Positions 26,678-34,334 of a stretch of DNA of 64,000 nt are shown here, in pieces (positions within the stretch are counted from its first letter, which is position 1; every line of letters starts with the position of its first letter). Position numbers and translations under genes: made by a program. The notes beneath the pieces were generated by a model. It did not search any database, had not been told where the DNA came from, and was given only the letters and a program-made list of their open reading frames with translations. The DNA is from Planctomycetaceae bacterium (GTDB taxonomy: Bacteria; Planctomycetota; Planctomycetia; Planctomycetales; Planctomycetaceae). The stretch lies in assembly GCA_028284145.1 (NCBI GenBank), contig JANQSH010000140.1, forward strand, positions 56,754-120,753, in the 5' to 3' direction.

Positions 26678-26760
26678 GTTATAGCGGCAAACGGATAAGT
26701 GTGGTGTCTTTCGATCGGGCGGGATCATCGGTCACACGGACTGTAACAGTGGCGGTGTCC
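26678..26760 (+). repeat. Family B repeat, diverged copy
   Basis: GTTATAGCGGCAAACGGATA, AGTGTGGTGTCTTTCGATCG match the first half of family B; the remainder diverges. Here C precedes B, the reverse of the arrangement at 24242-24490. Confidence 0.6.
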
Positions 26761-26964
26761 CTTCGGTTCCGTAGGTCAGCTTCTGAAATCGCCGCAAACC
26801 CCTTGAAAACAAAGCTTTCTTCAATAGCGACAAGCATTTAGGACTGTTCTAACTTCCGTTTCAGTACGTCCACTTCCGGTCGAGATACCAGCGGGGTCCA
26901 GTACTACAGTTGGAGATGACCGGCTGATTGATTATCGTACCATCCATCACCCAGGGAGGGAACA

Positions 26965-28122
26965 ATGGCGGATGGACGCGTGTTTCGGCGGTGGCGGCGT
27001 GAACTGGATGCGGTGAGTGAGCGGATTGCTCAACGCTTTCACCGGTCCGAACTGCGGCAACATGCTACCGGTTATCTGCGTGGCTTAATCAGCCGTGTCG
27101 AGCGGAAGAATGGCTGGCAGTTGGCCGAGGAACCTGGCGAGCAGACGCCGACCAATCTGCAACATTTTATTGCCCGTGCGCGGTGGGATGCGGATGAAGT
27201 ACGTGATGATCTGCGGGGTTACGTCATCGAACATCCCGGCTGTGACGATGGCATTTTGATCGTGGATGAGACCAGCTTTCTAAAAAAGAGAACCAAGAGT
27301 GTCGGTATCAAACGGCAGTACTCCGGAACGGCCGGTCGCATTGAGAACTGCCAGATCGGGGTGTTCCTCGCTTACCGGTCACAGCATGGACATGCCCTGA
27401 TCGACCGACGGCTGTACCTGCCGAAAGAGTGGTGCGAGGATGAGGGTCGCCTTAAGGAAGCGAAAGTCCCGGAGTCCGTCTCGTTCGCGACGAAACCGGC
27501 TCTGGCTCGCAGCATGATTCGGGATGCTCTCGCTGCGAATGTGCCGTGCCGCTTTGTGACGGCGGACTCGGTGTATGGCGGTGACTCCCGCTTCCGTCGC
27601 CTGCTCGAAGAGCATGGCCTTGGGTATGTCGTTGCGGTCACAGGAAACCAGCGTCTATGGCTGGGCTTTAAGCAGACGCGTGTGGACCAGATCGCCGATG
27701 CGTTTTCCGAAGAGGACTGGCAGGAGCTTTCGTGCGGGACAGGAACAAAAGGAGAGCGAGTCGATCGCTGGACGCTGATGCCGTTCGGCGTGACGATCGA
27801 ACAGGAAGAGGGTCGTGAGTTTCAGAAAGCCTTGCTGGTCCGCGAGAGTTTGTCCGAATCGAAAGATCGGACGTACTGCTTTTGCCACTACGAGTCGGGA
27901 ACGAAAATCGATGAACTGGTGCGGATCGCGGGGAGTCGATGGGCGGTCGAGGAGTGCTTCGAGCAGGCGAAAGGGGAGACCGGTCTGGATGAATACGAAG
28001 TCCGCAGCCACCCCGGATGGCATCGTCACATCACGCTTTCGATGCTGGCTCTGGCTGCACTGGTGGTGATGAGGAAAGCCTCGCGAGCGGCATCAAAAAA
28101 GGGGGGCAGACGACATCCATGA
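26965..28122 (+). CDS. IS701-family transposase (upstream frame)
   Basis: 385 residues up to a stop in the zero frame. The DDE core is visible: DGILIVDETSFLKKRTKSVG (first Asp), CRFVTADSVYGGDSRFRRLL (second Asp) and SRWAVEECFEQAKGETGLDEY (Glu), followed by YEVRSHPGWHRHITLSMLAL, all characteristic of IS701. The normal C-terminal part (the SVPEIRRLL ... W.RRH...KRRG section) is encoded in the -1 frame from 28101, so the zero-frame product is short. The switch lies on A6G6, including a canonical A-AAA-AAG heptamer. Frameshifting, or an indel mutation, would give about 439 residues. ATG 26965 has GGGAGGG close upstream. Confidence 0.88.
   Translation: MADGRVFRRWRRELDAVSERIAQRFHRSELRQHATGYLRGLISRVERKNGWQLAEEPGEQTPTNLQHFIARARWDADEVRDDLRGYVIEHPGCDDGILIVDETSFLKKRTKSVGIKRQYSGTAGRIENCQIGVFLAYRSQHGHALIDRRLYLPKEWCEDEGRLKEAKVPESVSFATKPALARSMIRDALAANVPCRFVTADSVYGGDSRFRRLLEEHGLGYVVAVTGNQRLWLGFKQTRVDQIADAFSEEDWQELSCGTGTKGERVDRWTLMPFGVTIEQEEGREFQKALLVRESLSESKDRTYCFCHYESGTKIDELVRIAGSRWAVEECFEQAKGETGLDEYEVRSHPGWHRHITLSMLALAALVVMRKASRAASKKGGRRHP
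28095..28101 (+). promoter_or_regulatory. Possible -1 ribosomal frameshift heptamer
   Basis: Zero frame reads TCA AAA AAG, so A-AAA-AAG (28095-28101) is positioned as in the well-known dnaX slippery site. GAGGAAAG at 28071-28078 could act as a stimulatory Shine-Dalgarno-like sequence 16-17 nt upstream. No pseudoknot was established. Confidence 0.5.
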
Positions 28123-28289
28123 TCGGCTGGAGTGTGCCCGAGATCCGGCGTCTGCTCTCTCGACGCCTTGGTCGATTTGCGAAAGCTGTGAGCGATCTTC
28201 TGCACTGGTCAAACTGGCGAAGAATGCACCAGTGGCACGCGAAACAATCCCACTTCAAACGCCGGGGACTCGATCCTCCGACCTCCTGA
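28101..28289 (+). CDS. C-terminal part of the IS701 transposase in the -1 frame
   Basis: Reading from the heptamer in the -1 frame gives GGQTTSMIGWSVPEIRRLLS, then LLHWSNWRRMHQWHAKQSHF and KRRG, the usual end of IS701 transposases. The last eight residues (LDPPTS and neighbours) are read from the tRNA fragment, so the natural stop codon has been lost. Not translated on its own. Confidence 0.75.
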   Translation, partial: GGQTTSMIGWSVPEIRRLLSRRLGRFAKAVSDLLHWSNWRRMHQWHAKQSHFKRRGLDPPTS

Positions 28290-28327
28290 TTGCGAACCAG
28301 GCGCTCTCCCAACTGAGCTATAGCCCC
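28266..28327 (-). pseudogene. Truncated tRNA-Ala (anticodon CGC)
   Basis: On the minus strand 28327 to 28266 reads as a tRNA 5' part. It has acceptor GGGGCTA, D-arm GCTC-AGTTGGGA-GAGC, anticodon stem CCTGG/TCAGG with loop TTCGCAA (anticodon CGC at 28292-28294), variable AGGTC, and the start of the T arm GGAGG-ATCGAGT-CC. After that the sequence is transposase-coding and cannot form the T stem or the acceptor 3' strand (TAGCCCC is absent). The gene therefore lost its 3' third. The Ala identity comes from the anticodon and the D/anticodon arm sequence; G3 is present but U70 is missing. Confidence 0.75.
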
Positions 28328-28545
28328 GACATGCGGCGAACGATGGCAATCTCATTGACGCCACAAATACCAGCACAGGCCCTGTATTTTATCGGATGCC
28401 TGGGGCAAAAAAAAGGCCAGTGAAACCGGACATGGCGATACAACAACGTCAATTCACGGCGTTAATATCGTCGACGTTTTTGCGAACTGCTGCAGTTGCT
28501 ATTGATCTGGCCATCAGCGCATCGACAATGGAATGTGGCAAGTTC
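28328..28545. other. Region upstream of ubiB, no gene
   Basis: About 220 bp. An open frame in phase with ubiB extends back to 28396, but it has no typical UbiB sequence and no ribosome-binding site. Confidence 0.4.
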
Positions 28546-30240
28546 ATGAATCAGCAAGTGGAGTACCATTTTTTGGAAGCCCATCCTTTCCGATTTATTC
28601 GCAATCTTGGTCGCAGTCGTGAAATCGCCACCGTACTGTTGAATTACGGATTTGGTGATCTGGTCGATCGACTTCATCTGCGGAAATACCTGCAATGGGG
28701 CCGACGGGTCATCCTTCGCAAACCGGTGAAGTCCGACAAACGGATGACCCGAGCCGCCCGCATTCGTGCTTCGCTGGAAACCCTGGGGGCGACGTTCATC
28801 AAACTGGGGCAGGTTTTGAGCACCCGTCCCGATGTGATTCCTGTCGACGTCGTCGAAGAGCTTTCCAGTCTTCAGGAAAAGGTTCCCTCCTTTCTGTCGG
28901 AAACGGCAATCGAGATCCTGGAGGAGCAACTGGGGGGAAGCGTCGACCACCTGTTCGCGGAATTCGATCCGGAACCAGTCGCGGCGGGTTCGCTGGCCCA
29001 GGTGCATCGAGCTGTGCATCATGATGGCACGCGACTGGCGGTCAAAATCCGCCGTCCCAATGTCGTCGCCGATGTGGAGCGGGACTTGTCACTGATGAAC
29101 GATCTGGCGATTCTCATCGAGCGGCACATTCCCGAGGCGCGCATTTTCGATCCCGTGGGATTGTACAATCATTTTGCGCGGATGATTCGACGGGAACTTA
29201 ATTTCGTTCGTGAAGCACGCACGATGGACGAGTTTTCCCGGTTGTTTCGTCACGATGCGACGTTGTCCATTCCGACCGTCTTTTGGGATTTGACAACCGA
29301 TTCCATCATCACGATGGAATTCATTGATGGCGTGCGTCCCGATGAAACTGGGACGCTCAAACGGATTGGTCTCTCTCCTCATGATGTCGCGGCCAATGGC
29401 GCACGCATCTTCATGAAACAGGCGTTTGAGTTGGGTTTGTTTCATGGCGATCCACATCCGGGGAATATCCGGATTCGCGAAGATGGCTCAATTTGCCTGC
29501 TGGATTACGGCATGGTCGGCATGCTGGATGAAGAAATGCGGGAGCGACTGGTCGACTTGTTCCTGGCAGTTGTTCGTCAGGATGTGCGAAGTGCGACCAG
29601 GTTAATTGAATTGATTGGCCAACCGACCGAGCCGATTGACAAGACCCTGCTAAACGTGGACGTTCGCGATTTCGTCGATAACTATTACGGTGTCGCGCTG
29701 GAGCGAATCAGGATCGGAAGTCTGCTGGGTGATTTCGTGGGCATTCTCTCAAATCATCATGTTCGCGTTCCCGGAGACCTGATGATTCTGATCCGGGCAT
29801 TGGTGACGCTGGAAGGGGTCGGGCGCGAACTGGACCCCGAATTCAATCTGGCGAAAGAACTGAAACCATTCATCGAAAAGCTGGTGCGAGAGCGTTACGA
29901 CCCGCGACGTGTGGCGGCAAGGGCGTTTGAGGAGGTGAAATCCTTCCTGCAGGTCGCTCACGATCTTCCGCTGCAAGTGGGACGTACAATTGACAAATTG
30001 AGCAAGGACGATTTACGCATTCAACTGGAACATCGTGGACTCGATCATCTGATCACCGAACTGGATCGTTCGAGCAACCGTGTGGTGATTGCCGTTGTGA
30101 TGTCATCACTCATTCTGGCTTCCGCGTTAATCATCCGTTCCGACTTGAATTGGCTCTGGTTTGCCGTTCCTTTGTTCGTGGTTTCCAGCATGCTCGGCGC
30201 CTGGTTGATTTACGGCATTTTCCGCAGCGGCCGATTGTGA
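28546..30240 (+). CDS. ABC1/UbiB-family atypical kinase
   Basis: About 564 residues. Family motifs: KxGQ ([15 protein letters not shown]), Ala/Gly-rich loop ([15 protein letters not shown]), Lys ([10 protein letters not shown]), catalytic HGDPHPGNI and the metal site [10 protein letters not shown]. Two C-terminal transmembrane helices ([18 protein letters not shown] and [19 protein letters not shown]) anchor it in the membrane. UbiB supports coenzyme Q or related isoprenoid-lipid metabolism, probably as an ATPase. Planctomycetes normally use menaquinone, so the lipid partner here is uncertain. The start is tentative; ATG 28528 is an alternative. Confidence 0.92.
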   Translation: MNQQVEYHFLEAHPFRFIRNLGRSREIATVLLNYGFGDLVDRLHLRKYLQWGRRVILRKPVKSDKRMTRAARIRASLETLGATFIKLGQVLSTRPDVIPVDVVEELSSLQEKVPSFLSETAIEILEEQLGGSVDHLFAEFDPEPVAAGSLAQVHRAVHHDGTRLAVKIRRPNVVADVERDLSLMNDLAILIERHIPEARIFDPVGLYNHFARMIRRELNFVREARTMDEFSRLFRHDATLSIPTVFWDLTTDSIITMEFIDGVRPDETGTLKRIGLSPHDVAANGARIFMKQAFELGLFHGDPHPGNIRIREDGSICLLDYGMVGMLDEEMRERLVDLFLAVVRQDVRSATRLIELIGQPTEPIDKTLLNVDVRDFVDNYYGVALERIRIGSLLGDFVGILSNHHVRVPGDLMILIRALVTLEGVGRELDPEFNLAKELKPFIEKLVRERYDPRRVAARAFEEVKSFLQVAHDLPLQVGRTIDKLSKDDLRIQLEHRGLDHLITELDRSSNRVVIAVVMSSLILASALIIRSDLNWLWFAVPLFVVSSMLGAWLIYGIFRSGRL

Positions 30241-30269
30241 CGACTTCAACATCACACTCCCATTCAACA

Positions 30270-30992
30270 TCACACTCCCAAAGCCGCTCGAACGACGGTG
30301 TGCGCAAAAGGTTTCGGATTATCGACATCCATCAGATCGATTGTCCGAAACGGATGGAGTTGCCGGATCATTTCGCCATCCGCTTTATCTGAACTCCATC
30401 GAAAGATGATTGCGGATCTGGTGTCGGGAGGTGTGCCAGTGGTGACGTGAATATCAGGGAAACTTGCGTTCAATGATACGGCAATCTCATCAGTTCGAGA
30501 TTCATCGCCCAGCAACGTCACAGGCAATGGACGCTGTAACAGTTGATTGCGAAGTTCCGAAATCGACATCTGCTGCTGAGGGTGCAGGATATCTTCCGCA
30601 ATTTCCACCAGGGGATCAAGGACAAACCTGCGATACCAAAGGGCAGGATGAGGCACGGTCAGTCGATCGTTCGAGATGACATCGTCTCCATAGAGCAGCA
30701 GATCGAGATCCAGCGTGCGTGGTCTCCAGTGAATCTCCCTTTTACGACCATGTGCGGCTTCAATACTTTGCAGCAGATCGAGTAATGATTCAGGATCAAG
30801 TGATGTATCAACATGCGCGGCAGCATTTAGAAAGGGGGGGCCCGCATGCTCGCCAACCGCAATAGTCTGATGAATGCGTGATCGTGAAACGACCTGAATG
30901 TTGGTATGTAGATCGAGTTCGGAAAACACCAGACGGAATGTCTGCGCCACATCACCGATGTTTCCACCCAGGCTGAGAAAGCAGGATGCCAC
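30270..30992 (-). CDS. folK: 6-hydroxymethyl-7,8-dihydropterin pyrophosphokinase with C-terminal extension
   Basis: 240 residues. The first 150 form HPPK, which transfers pyrophosphate from ATP to the pterin in folate synthesis: CFLSLGGNIGD, GPPFLNAAAHVDTSL, HWRPRTLDLDLLLYGDD, LTVPHPALWYRRFVLDPL. The last 80 residues (from about TDEIAVSLNASFPDIHV) are not part of HPPK and are unassigned. GTG 30992 is chosen: GGGGAG lies 5 nt upstream and the protein then starts at the usual HPPK N terminus. The longer frame to 31115 reads through repeats A and C. No other fol genes nearby. Confidence 0.92.
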   Translation of the reverse strand: MASCFLSLGGNIGDVAQTFRLVFSELDLHTNIQVVSRSRIHQTIAVGEHAGPPFLNAAAHVDTSLDPESLLDLLQSIEAAHGRKREIHWRPRTLDLDLLLYGDDVISNDRLTVPHPALWYRRFVLDPLVEIAEDILHPQQQMSISELRNQLLQRPLPVTLLGDESRTDEIAVSLNASFPDIHVTTGTPPDTRSAIIFRWSSDKADGEMIRQLHPFRTIDLMDVDNPKPFAHTVVRAALGV

Positions 30993-31018
30993 GAACACTC
31001 CCCATAATTCGACACGCG

Positions 31019-31200
31019 AGTGCCTTGTCAAGGATTTGCTTTGGGGTACGGGTTGACTGGAGCAGTTTCCCTTTTCGTGTGACGGTTCTCGCTCGTGGGA
31101 ATCTCTGCCAGCCATCGCGCCACAGAAGAGCGTAATACGCTCTAACCCGCTCCGTTGTTGCCCCTTGTAACTTCATCAAGCCCTGACTTCCAGCCGGAAC
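31019..31200 (+). repeat. Family C repeat interrupted by a family A repeat
   Basis: The left half (GTGCCTTGTCAAGGATTTGC, GGGTACGGGTTGAC) ends at 31057 and the right half resumes at 31146 with CCCGCTCCGTTGTTGCCCCT and TGTAACTTCATCAAGCCCTG, exactly as in uninterrupted copies (56990). The A copy sits between them. Confidence 0.75.
31058..31145 (+). repeat. Family A repeat nested in family C
   Basis: 88 bp from TGGAGCAG to GCTCTAA, with GAAGAGCGTAATACGCTCTA at the right end. The uninterrupted C sequence reads GGATTGACATAACCC, so the A copy entered at or next to a TA dinucleotide. Confidence 0.75.
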
Positions 31201-31269
31201 GCTGTGCGAGTCACGTCAAAGGTTTTACCGGCAGGAGCAGGCAAAGAAGAAGTCTGCAGGAAACGACGA

Positions 31270-31443
31270 TCAGATGCCGTGGTCGCTCATTTCGGTGCTG
31301 ATGGTACCGAATTTGTCGTTGGTGGTATTGCCGAAACCCTGAATTCCAGCGAGGGCAGCAATGATGATCAGCGCCAGCATGACGGCGTACTCCACCGCTG
31401 TTGCAGCTTCATCGCTTTTCAGGAATCGCTTGAGGTGTGCCAC
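31270..31443 (-). CDS. Flp-family type IVb pilin
   Basis: 57 residues from GTG 31443 (GGGAG 10 nt upstream): AHLKRFLKSDEAATAVEYAV, then MLALIIIAALAGIQGFG and a short soluble tail. The basic start, the TAVEY processing region with Glu+5 and the hydrophobic helix are classic Flp/Fap pilin features. The residue before the cleavage site is Ala instead of Gly, which may affect processing by the prepilin peptidase. Flp pilins build adhesive Tad pili, but no Tad machinery is present in this window. Confidence 0.9.
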   Translation of the reverse strand: MAHLKRFLKSDEAATAVEYAVMLALIIIAALAGIQGFGNTTNDKFGTISTEMSDHGI

Positions 31444-32032
31444 TAGAAACTCCCGTTCTCTCAGTTCATCGTTGCCGGTCCGTCATCCCGAACATGGATT
31501 GGAAATACCGGCTTCCCAAATTATGGCGTGCGAAATCGGCCCAATTCGTCCTGGAGATCAATTTCCGGCGTAGACGAGCCTCCCCATGAACGCAAAGACC
31601 CAGATACGTTGAAAAAAACGGTTGTAACAATTGTGGCTGAATGAAGATGTTGAGATTTTCGCTCCAAAAGTGAGGAGATTCGACATCATCCGGGAGCTGA
31701 TCCGATTGCCGATTTTAACCATGTTGGGATGTTTCAACACGAATTCGGAGACAAATCAAGCCGACGAATCTGCCGAGCGAACGAAACTGCGTCGAGTGAG
31801 ACTGGTAATCTGGCGGGGAGATCGACAAAATACCTGTTTGATTATTGAAATGGGCCGAACCGTCACTCCCTGTCTGGTTTCGATCAATCAGGTGGGCGTT
31901 TCCGGGTTTCTGCTCATACCCCCCGTTGCTTACCATGGGATGTTTTTCTGCAGAATTGGGTCTGCGGTTTTTCATTCCCGGAACTGGTATAAAAGGGGTT
32001 ACGTGGATTTCCAGTGAGAGGAAGTGAAGTTT
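31444..32032. other. Long leader between the divergent Flp pilin and infA
   Basis: 589 bp. The open frames here (plus 31631-32017, minus 31715-32323) lack ribosome-binding sites and protein families. Divergent promoters for the pilin and infA presumably lie here. Confidence 0.5.
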
Positions 32033-32251
32033 ATGGCCAAAGAAGAGGCCATTGAAGCGCAGGGCGTCGTTGTCGAGGCGCTGGCAAACACCAAGTTTCG
32101 AGTGGAATTGGACAACGGCCATCTGGTCATGGCTCATGTTGCGGGGAAGATGCGCAAGCACTTCATCAAAATTGTGCCGGGCGACCGCGTCGTCGTCGAG
32201 GTCTCGCCGTATGATCTCGAAAAAGGGCGTATCGTCTACCGCGAACGTTAG
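32033..32251 (+). CDS. infA: Translation initiation factor IF-1
   Basis: 72 residues: [60 protein letters not shown] and the tail IVYRER. The S1-like OB fold binds the ribosomal A site during initiation. AGAGGAAG precedes ATG 32033. The stop codon TAG (32249-32251) is inside the terminal inverted repeat of a family A repeat, so an insertion has defined or preserved the end of this essential gene. Confidence 0.97.
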   Translation: MAKEEAIEAQGVVVEALANTKFRVELDNGHLVMAHVAGKMRKHFIKIVPGDRVVVEVSPYDLEKGRIVYRER

Positions 32252-32361
32252 AGCGTATACACTCTTCTGTGCCGCGATGAACGTCGATTGACCTGCATAT
32301 AGCATATAATAGAACCCTCCCACGAGCCAGAGACATCACACCAGAAGGTCAACTGCTCTAA
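32248..32361 (-). repeat. Family A repeat overlapping the infA stop codon
   Basis: 114 bp from TTAGAGCG (32248-32255) to TGCTCTAA (32354-32361), inverted orientation. Internal blocks GTGCCGCGATGAACGTCGAT and CACACCAGAAGGTCAACTGC match other copies. It also carries an internal extra stretch (CATATAGCATATAATAGAAC) not seen elsewhere. Confidence 0.75.
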
Positions 32362-32471
32362 AGGTTTGGTTCTCAAGCGGCATCGGTCGTTTTTTGGAGA
32401 TGCACCGAATTCTTCCAGCCGTTTCAGGAATTCCGCCACATTCCCTCAGCCACGACCAGCGAATTAAGATC

Positions 32472-33617
32472 ATGTCTGAGATGGTCAATCTGGTACGCCG
32501 AGAAGTTGTTGAGACGGCCCGAACCGTCGTGGTGAAGGTAGGGACCAATGTGCTTTCCCGGGATGACGATACACTCAATGTGGATCGCATTTGCTCTCTG
32601 GGTGAACAGATCGACCGGATTTGCGCGTCTGGACGCCGTGTGGTTGTTGTTTCCAGCGGGGCTGTGGGAGCCGGGATTGGCCGATTGGGATTGAAAAGTC
32701 GCCCCAAAGATTTGCGCCATTTGCAGGCGGCAGCCGCGACCGGACAGGCGGATTTGATCCGTGTGTACAACGACGCTTTCCATCCGCATGGGTTGATTGC
32801 TGCACAACTGCTGGTGACGGCAAATGACTTCAAGCAGCGTTCGCGGTATCTGAACGTCCGCAATACGCTGTATACGCTGTTTGAATACAACGCGGTGCCG
32901 ATCATCAACGAAAATGACACGGTCAGCATTGCAGAGATCAAGTTCGGTGATAACGATCATCTGGCCGCAATGGTGACCAACTTGCTGGATGCCTCGTTAC
33001 TGGTGATCCTGTCAGTTGTTGAAGGTTTGTACGATGGCGATCCGAACTCGCCGGATGCGAAGGTTGTCCACCTGGTCGAGCAATGGAGTGACGATCTGAA
33101 GCGGTTGGCGATTCCGGGGCGCAGTTCCCGCGGCAGCGGTGGCATGCAGTCCAAGCTGGAAGCGGTCCGCACGACAACCAGTGTGGGAGAAAACGTGATT
33201 ATCGCCGATGGGCGACGCGAGAACATTCTGGACGAAATCATGCAGGGGAAAGAGATCGGAACACTCTTCCTCGCCAGCGGTGCTTCCGTCCCTGCCTGGA
33301 AACGCTGGATTGGATACACGGTTGCCCCCAAAGGGCGATTCACGCTCGATTCCGGAGCGCAGACAGCCATTCTGAAAAAAGGCCGATCGCTGCTGGCGAT
33401 TGGAGTTCAACAGGTCGAAGGTGAGTTTTCCCAAGGCGAAGTTGTTGCACTGTGCGATTCTGAGGGGCAGGAGATTGCGCGCGGTCTGACGAATTACAAT
33501 TCTCACGACGCCCGTCAGATTTCCGGTCACCGCACTGAGGAAATCCCCTCCATTCTGGGCAGTCTGCCTTACGAAGAGGTTATTCACCGGGATAATCTGG
33601 TCATCCGGTCGAGTTAA
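32472..33617 (+). CDS. proB: Glutamate 5-kinase
   Basis: 381 residues. Phosphorylates L-glutamate in proline biosynthesis. The amino-acid kinase domain has [37 protein letters not shown] and [15 protein letters not shown], and a C-terminal PUA domain ([50 protein letters not shown]). ATG 32472 gives the usual start; the frame upstream to 32394 has no family sequence. proA is not adjacent. Confidence 0.96.
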   Translation: MSEMVNLVRREVVETARTVVVKVGTNVLSRDDDTLNVDRICSLGEQIDRICASGRRVVVVSSGAVGAGIGRLGLKSRPKDLRHLQAAAATGQADLIRVYNDAFHPHGLIAAQLLVTANDFKQRSRYLNVRNTLYTLFEYNAVPIINENDTVSIAEIKFGDNDHLAAMVTNLLDASLLVILSVVEGLYDGDPNSPDAKVVHLVEQWSDDLKRLAIPGRSSRGSGGMQSKLEAVRTTTSVGENVIIADGRRENILDEIMQGKEIGTLFLASGASVPAWKRWIGYTVAPKGRFTLDSGAQTAILKKGRSLLAIGVQQVEGEFSQGEVVALCDSEGQEIARGLTNYNSHDARQISGHRTEEIPSILGSLPYEEVIHRDNLVIRSS

Positions 33618-33785
33618 TGCCGAGTGGTAGATTTGACACTTTTCCACTTTCTGTGCTGGGAAAAAAACTCGTTTGCCCGACTTTCGTTTGTGACCTAAAG
33701 TTGTTCAAAGGTCTTTCCGTATCGACGCCGGAATGTGATGGTTGTCGATGGAAGGCAAGCGACCGCTGACGGAAACAGGTTTGTC

Positions 33786-33950
33786 ATGTGGCAGGCAATT
33801 TGGGGGAAAATTACGTTCTACCTGAACTTTTATCAGGACTTCATCATTCAGCAGTGGAACAACATGACTCCGATGAAGTACGGTTCGTTACTGATCTGCA
33901 TCGCGATCTTTGGATTCCTGCTGATGAAAAGCGGAACCAGGCGAGTCTGA
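33786..33950 (+). CDS. Small single-pass membrane protein
   Basis: 54 residues: FYLNFYQDFIIQQWNN then MTPMKYGSLLICIAIFGFLL and a basic end KSGTRRV. Short proteins with an M.PM.YG.LLI...G..LMKSG pattern recur in planctomycetes as uncharacterised membrane peptides; this is from memory. Function unknown. The frame upstream to 33735 is probably not translated. Confidence 0.6.
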   Translation: MWQAIWGKITFYLNFYQDFIIQQWNNMTPMKYGSLLICIAIFGFLLMKSGTRRV

Positions 33951-34052
33951 AAAAAGTGGGAATCGATTTGCCGCTTAAGTCAAGTTGATTTGGGACGCAA
34001 TAAATTCCCGAACGTAAGAACGGAAAAATCCTGGCCTGGTAACGGCTTTGCC

Positions 34053-34071
34053 TGGAGCGTATTACGCTCTA
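34053..34071. repeat. Isolated family A end palindrome
   Basis: TGGAGCGTATTACGCTCTA. This is the palindrome found at the right end of family A copies, here alone. It could be a relic of excision or an independent functional site. Confidence 0.6.
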
Positions 34072-34154
34072 TTCGCTTCCCTGTTTCCTGTCTTTAGACA
34101 AGGCTTCTCATTCTCCATCGCAGTTGCCACAATGGAACTGGCTGAACCGTTGGC

Positions 34155-34257
34155 TGGAGCAGTTTACTTTCTGGTGTGACGTCTCTGGCTCGTGGAGGCC
34201 TGTGTTTGCAGGCCGAACGATGTTCATCGCGGCACAGAAGAGCGTAATACGTTCTAA
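34155..34257 (+). repeat. Family A repeat, complete copy
   Basis: 103 bp from TGGAGCAG to TTCTAA. Blocks: TTCTGGTGTGACGTCTCTGG, CTCGTGGAGGCCTGTGTTTG, CAGGCCGAACGATGTTCATC and GCGGCACAGAAGAGCGTAAT. It is 78 bp upstream of the TPR-peptidase start. Confidence 0.75.
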
Positions 34258-34334
34258 ACTGTGTGCCGACGGAACAGGTTCATTCATCTTAGTTCGCGCA
34301 TTCCTTAGCTCGCGCATTCAAAGGCGAAGGTGTT

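Larger units (their letters stand above)
26579..26964. other. Intergenic region with fused C and B repeats
   Basis: 386 bp. A truncated family C repeat runs straight into a family B repeat. No gene is supported. The IS701-type element begins somewhere in the right part: the stretch AGTACTACAGTTGGAGATGA at 26901-26920 looks like an IS end, which I cannot confirm. Confidence 0.5.
26901..28265 (+). mobile_element. IS701-type insertion sequence, right end apparently truncated
   Basis: The transposase (26965-28122 plus frameshift extension) defines the element. A candidate left end lies around 26901. No matching inverted end is visible to the right: the coding sequence runs directly into a tRNA fragment at 28266. 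The right end therefore appears lost by a deletion or recombination. Confidence 0.6.
33951..34334. other. Intergenic region with two family A copies
   Basis: 384 bp holding a 19-bp family A end-palindrome (34053-34071) and a complete family A copy (34155-34257). No gene seen. Confidence 0.6.

Noticed and set aside
31631..32017. 128-codon frame upstream of infA
   Set aside because: No ribosome-binding site and no recognisable features; likely the infA leader.
31715..32323. 202-codon minus-strand frame over infA and its leader
   Set aside because: It runs antisense to infA and through a family A repeat; composition is unlike the real genes.
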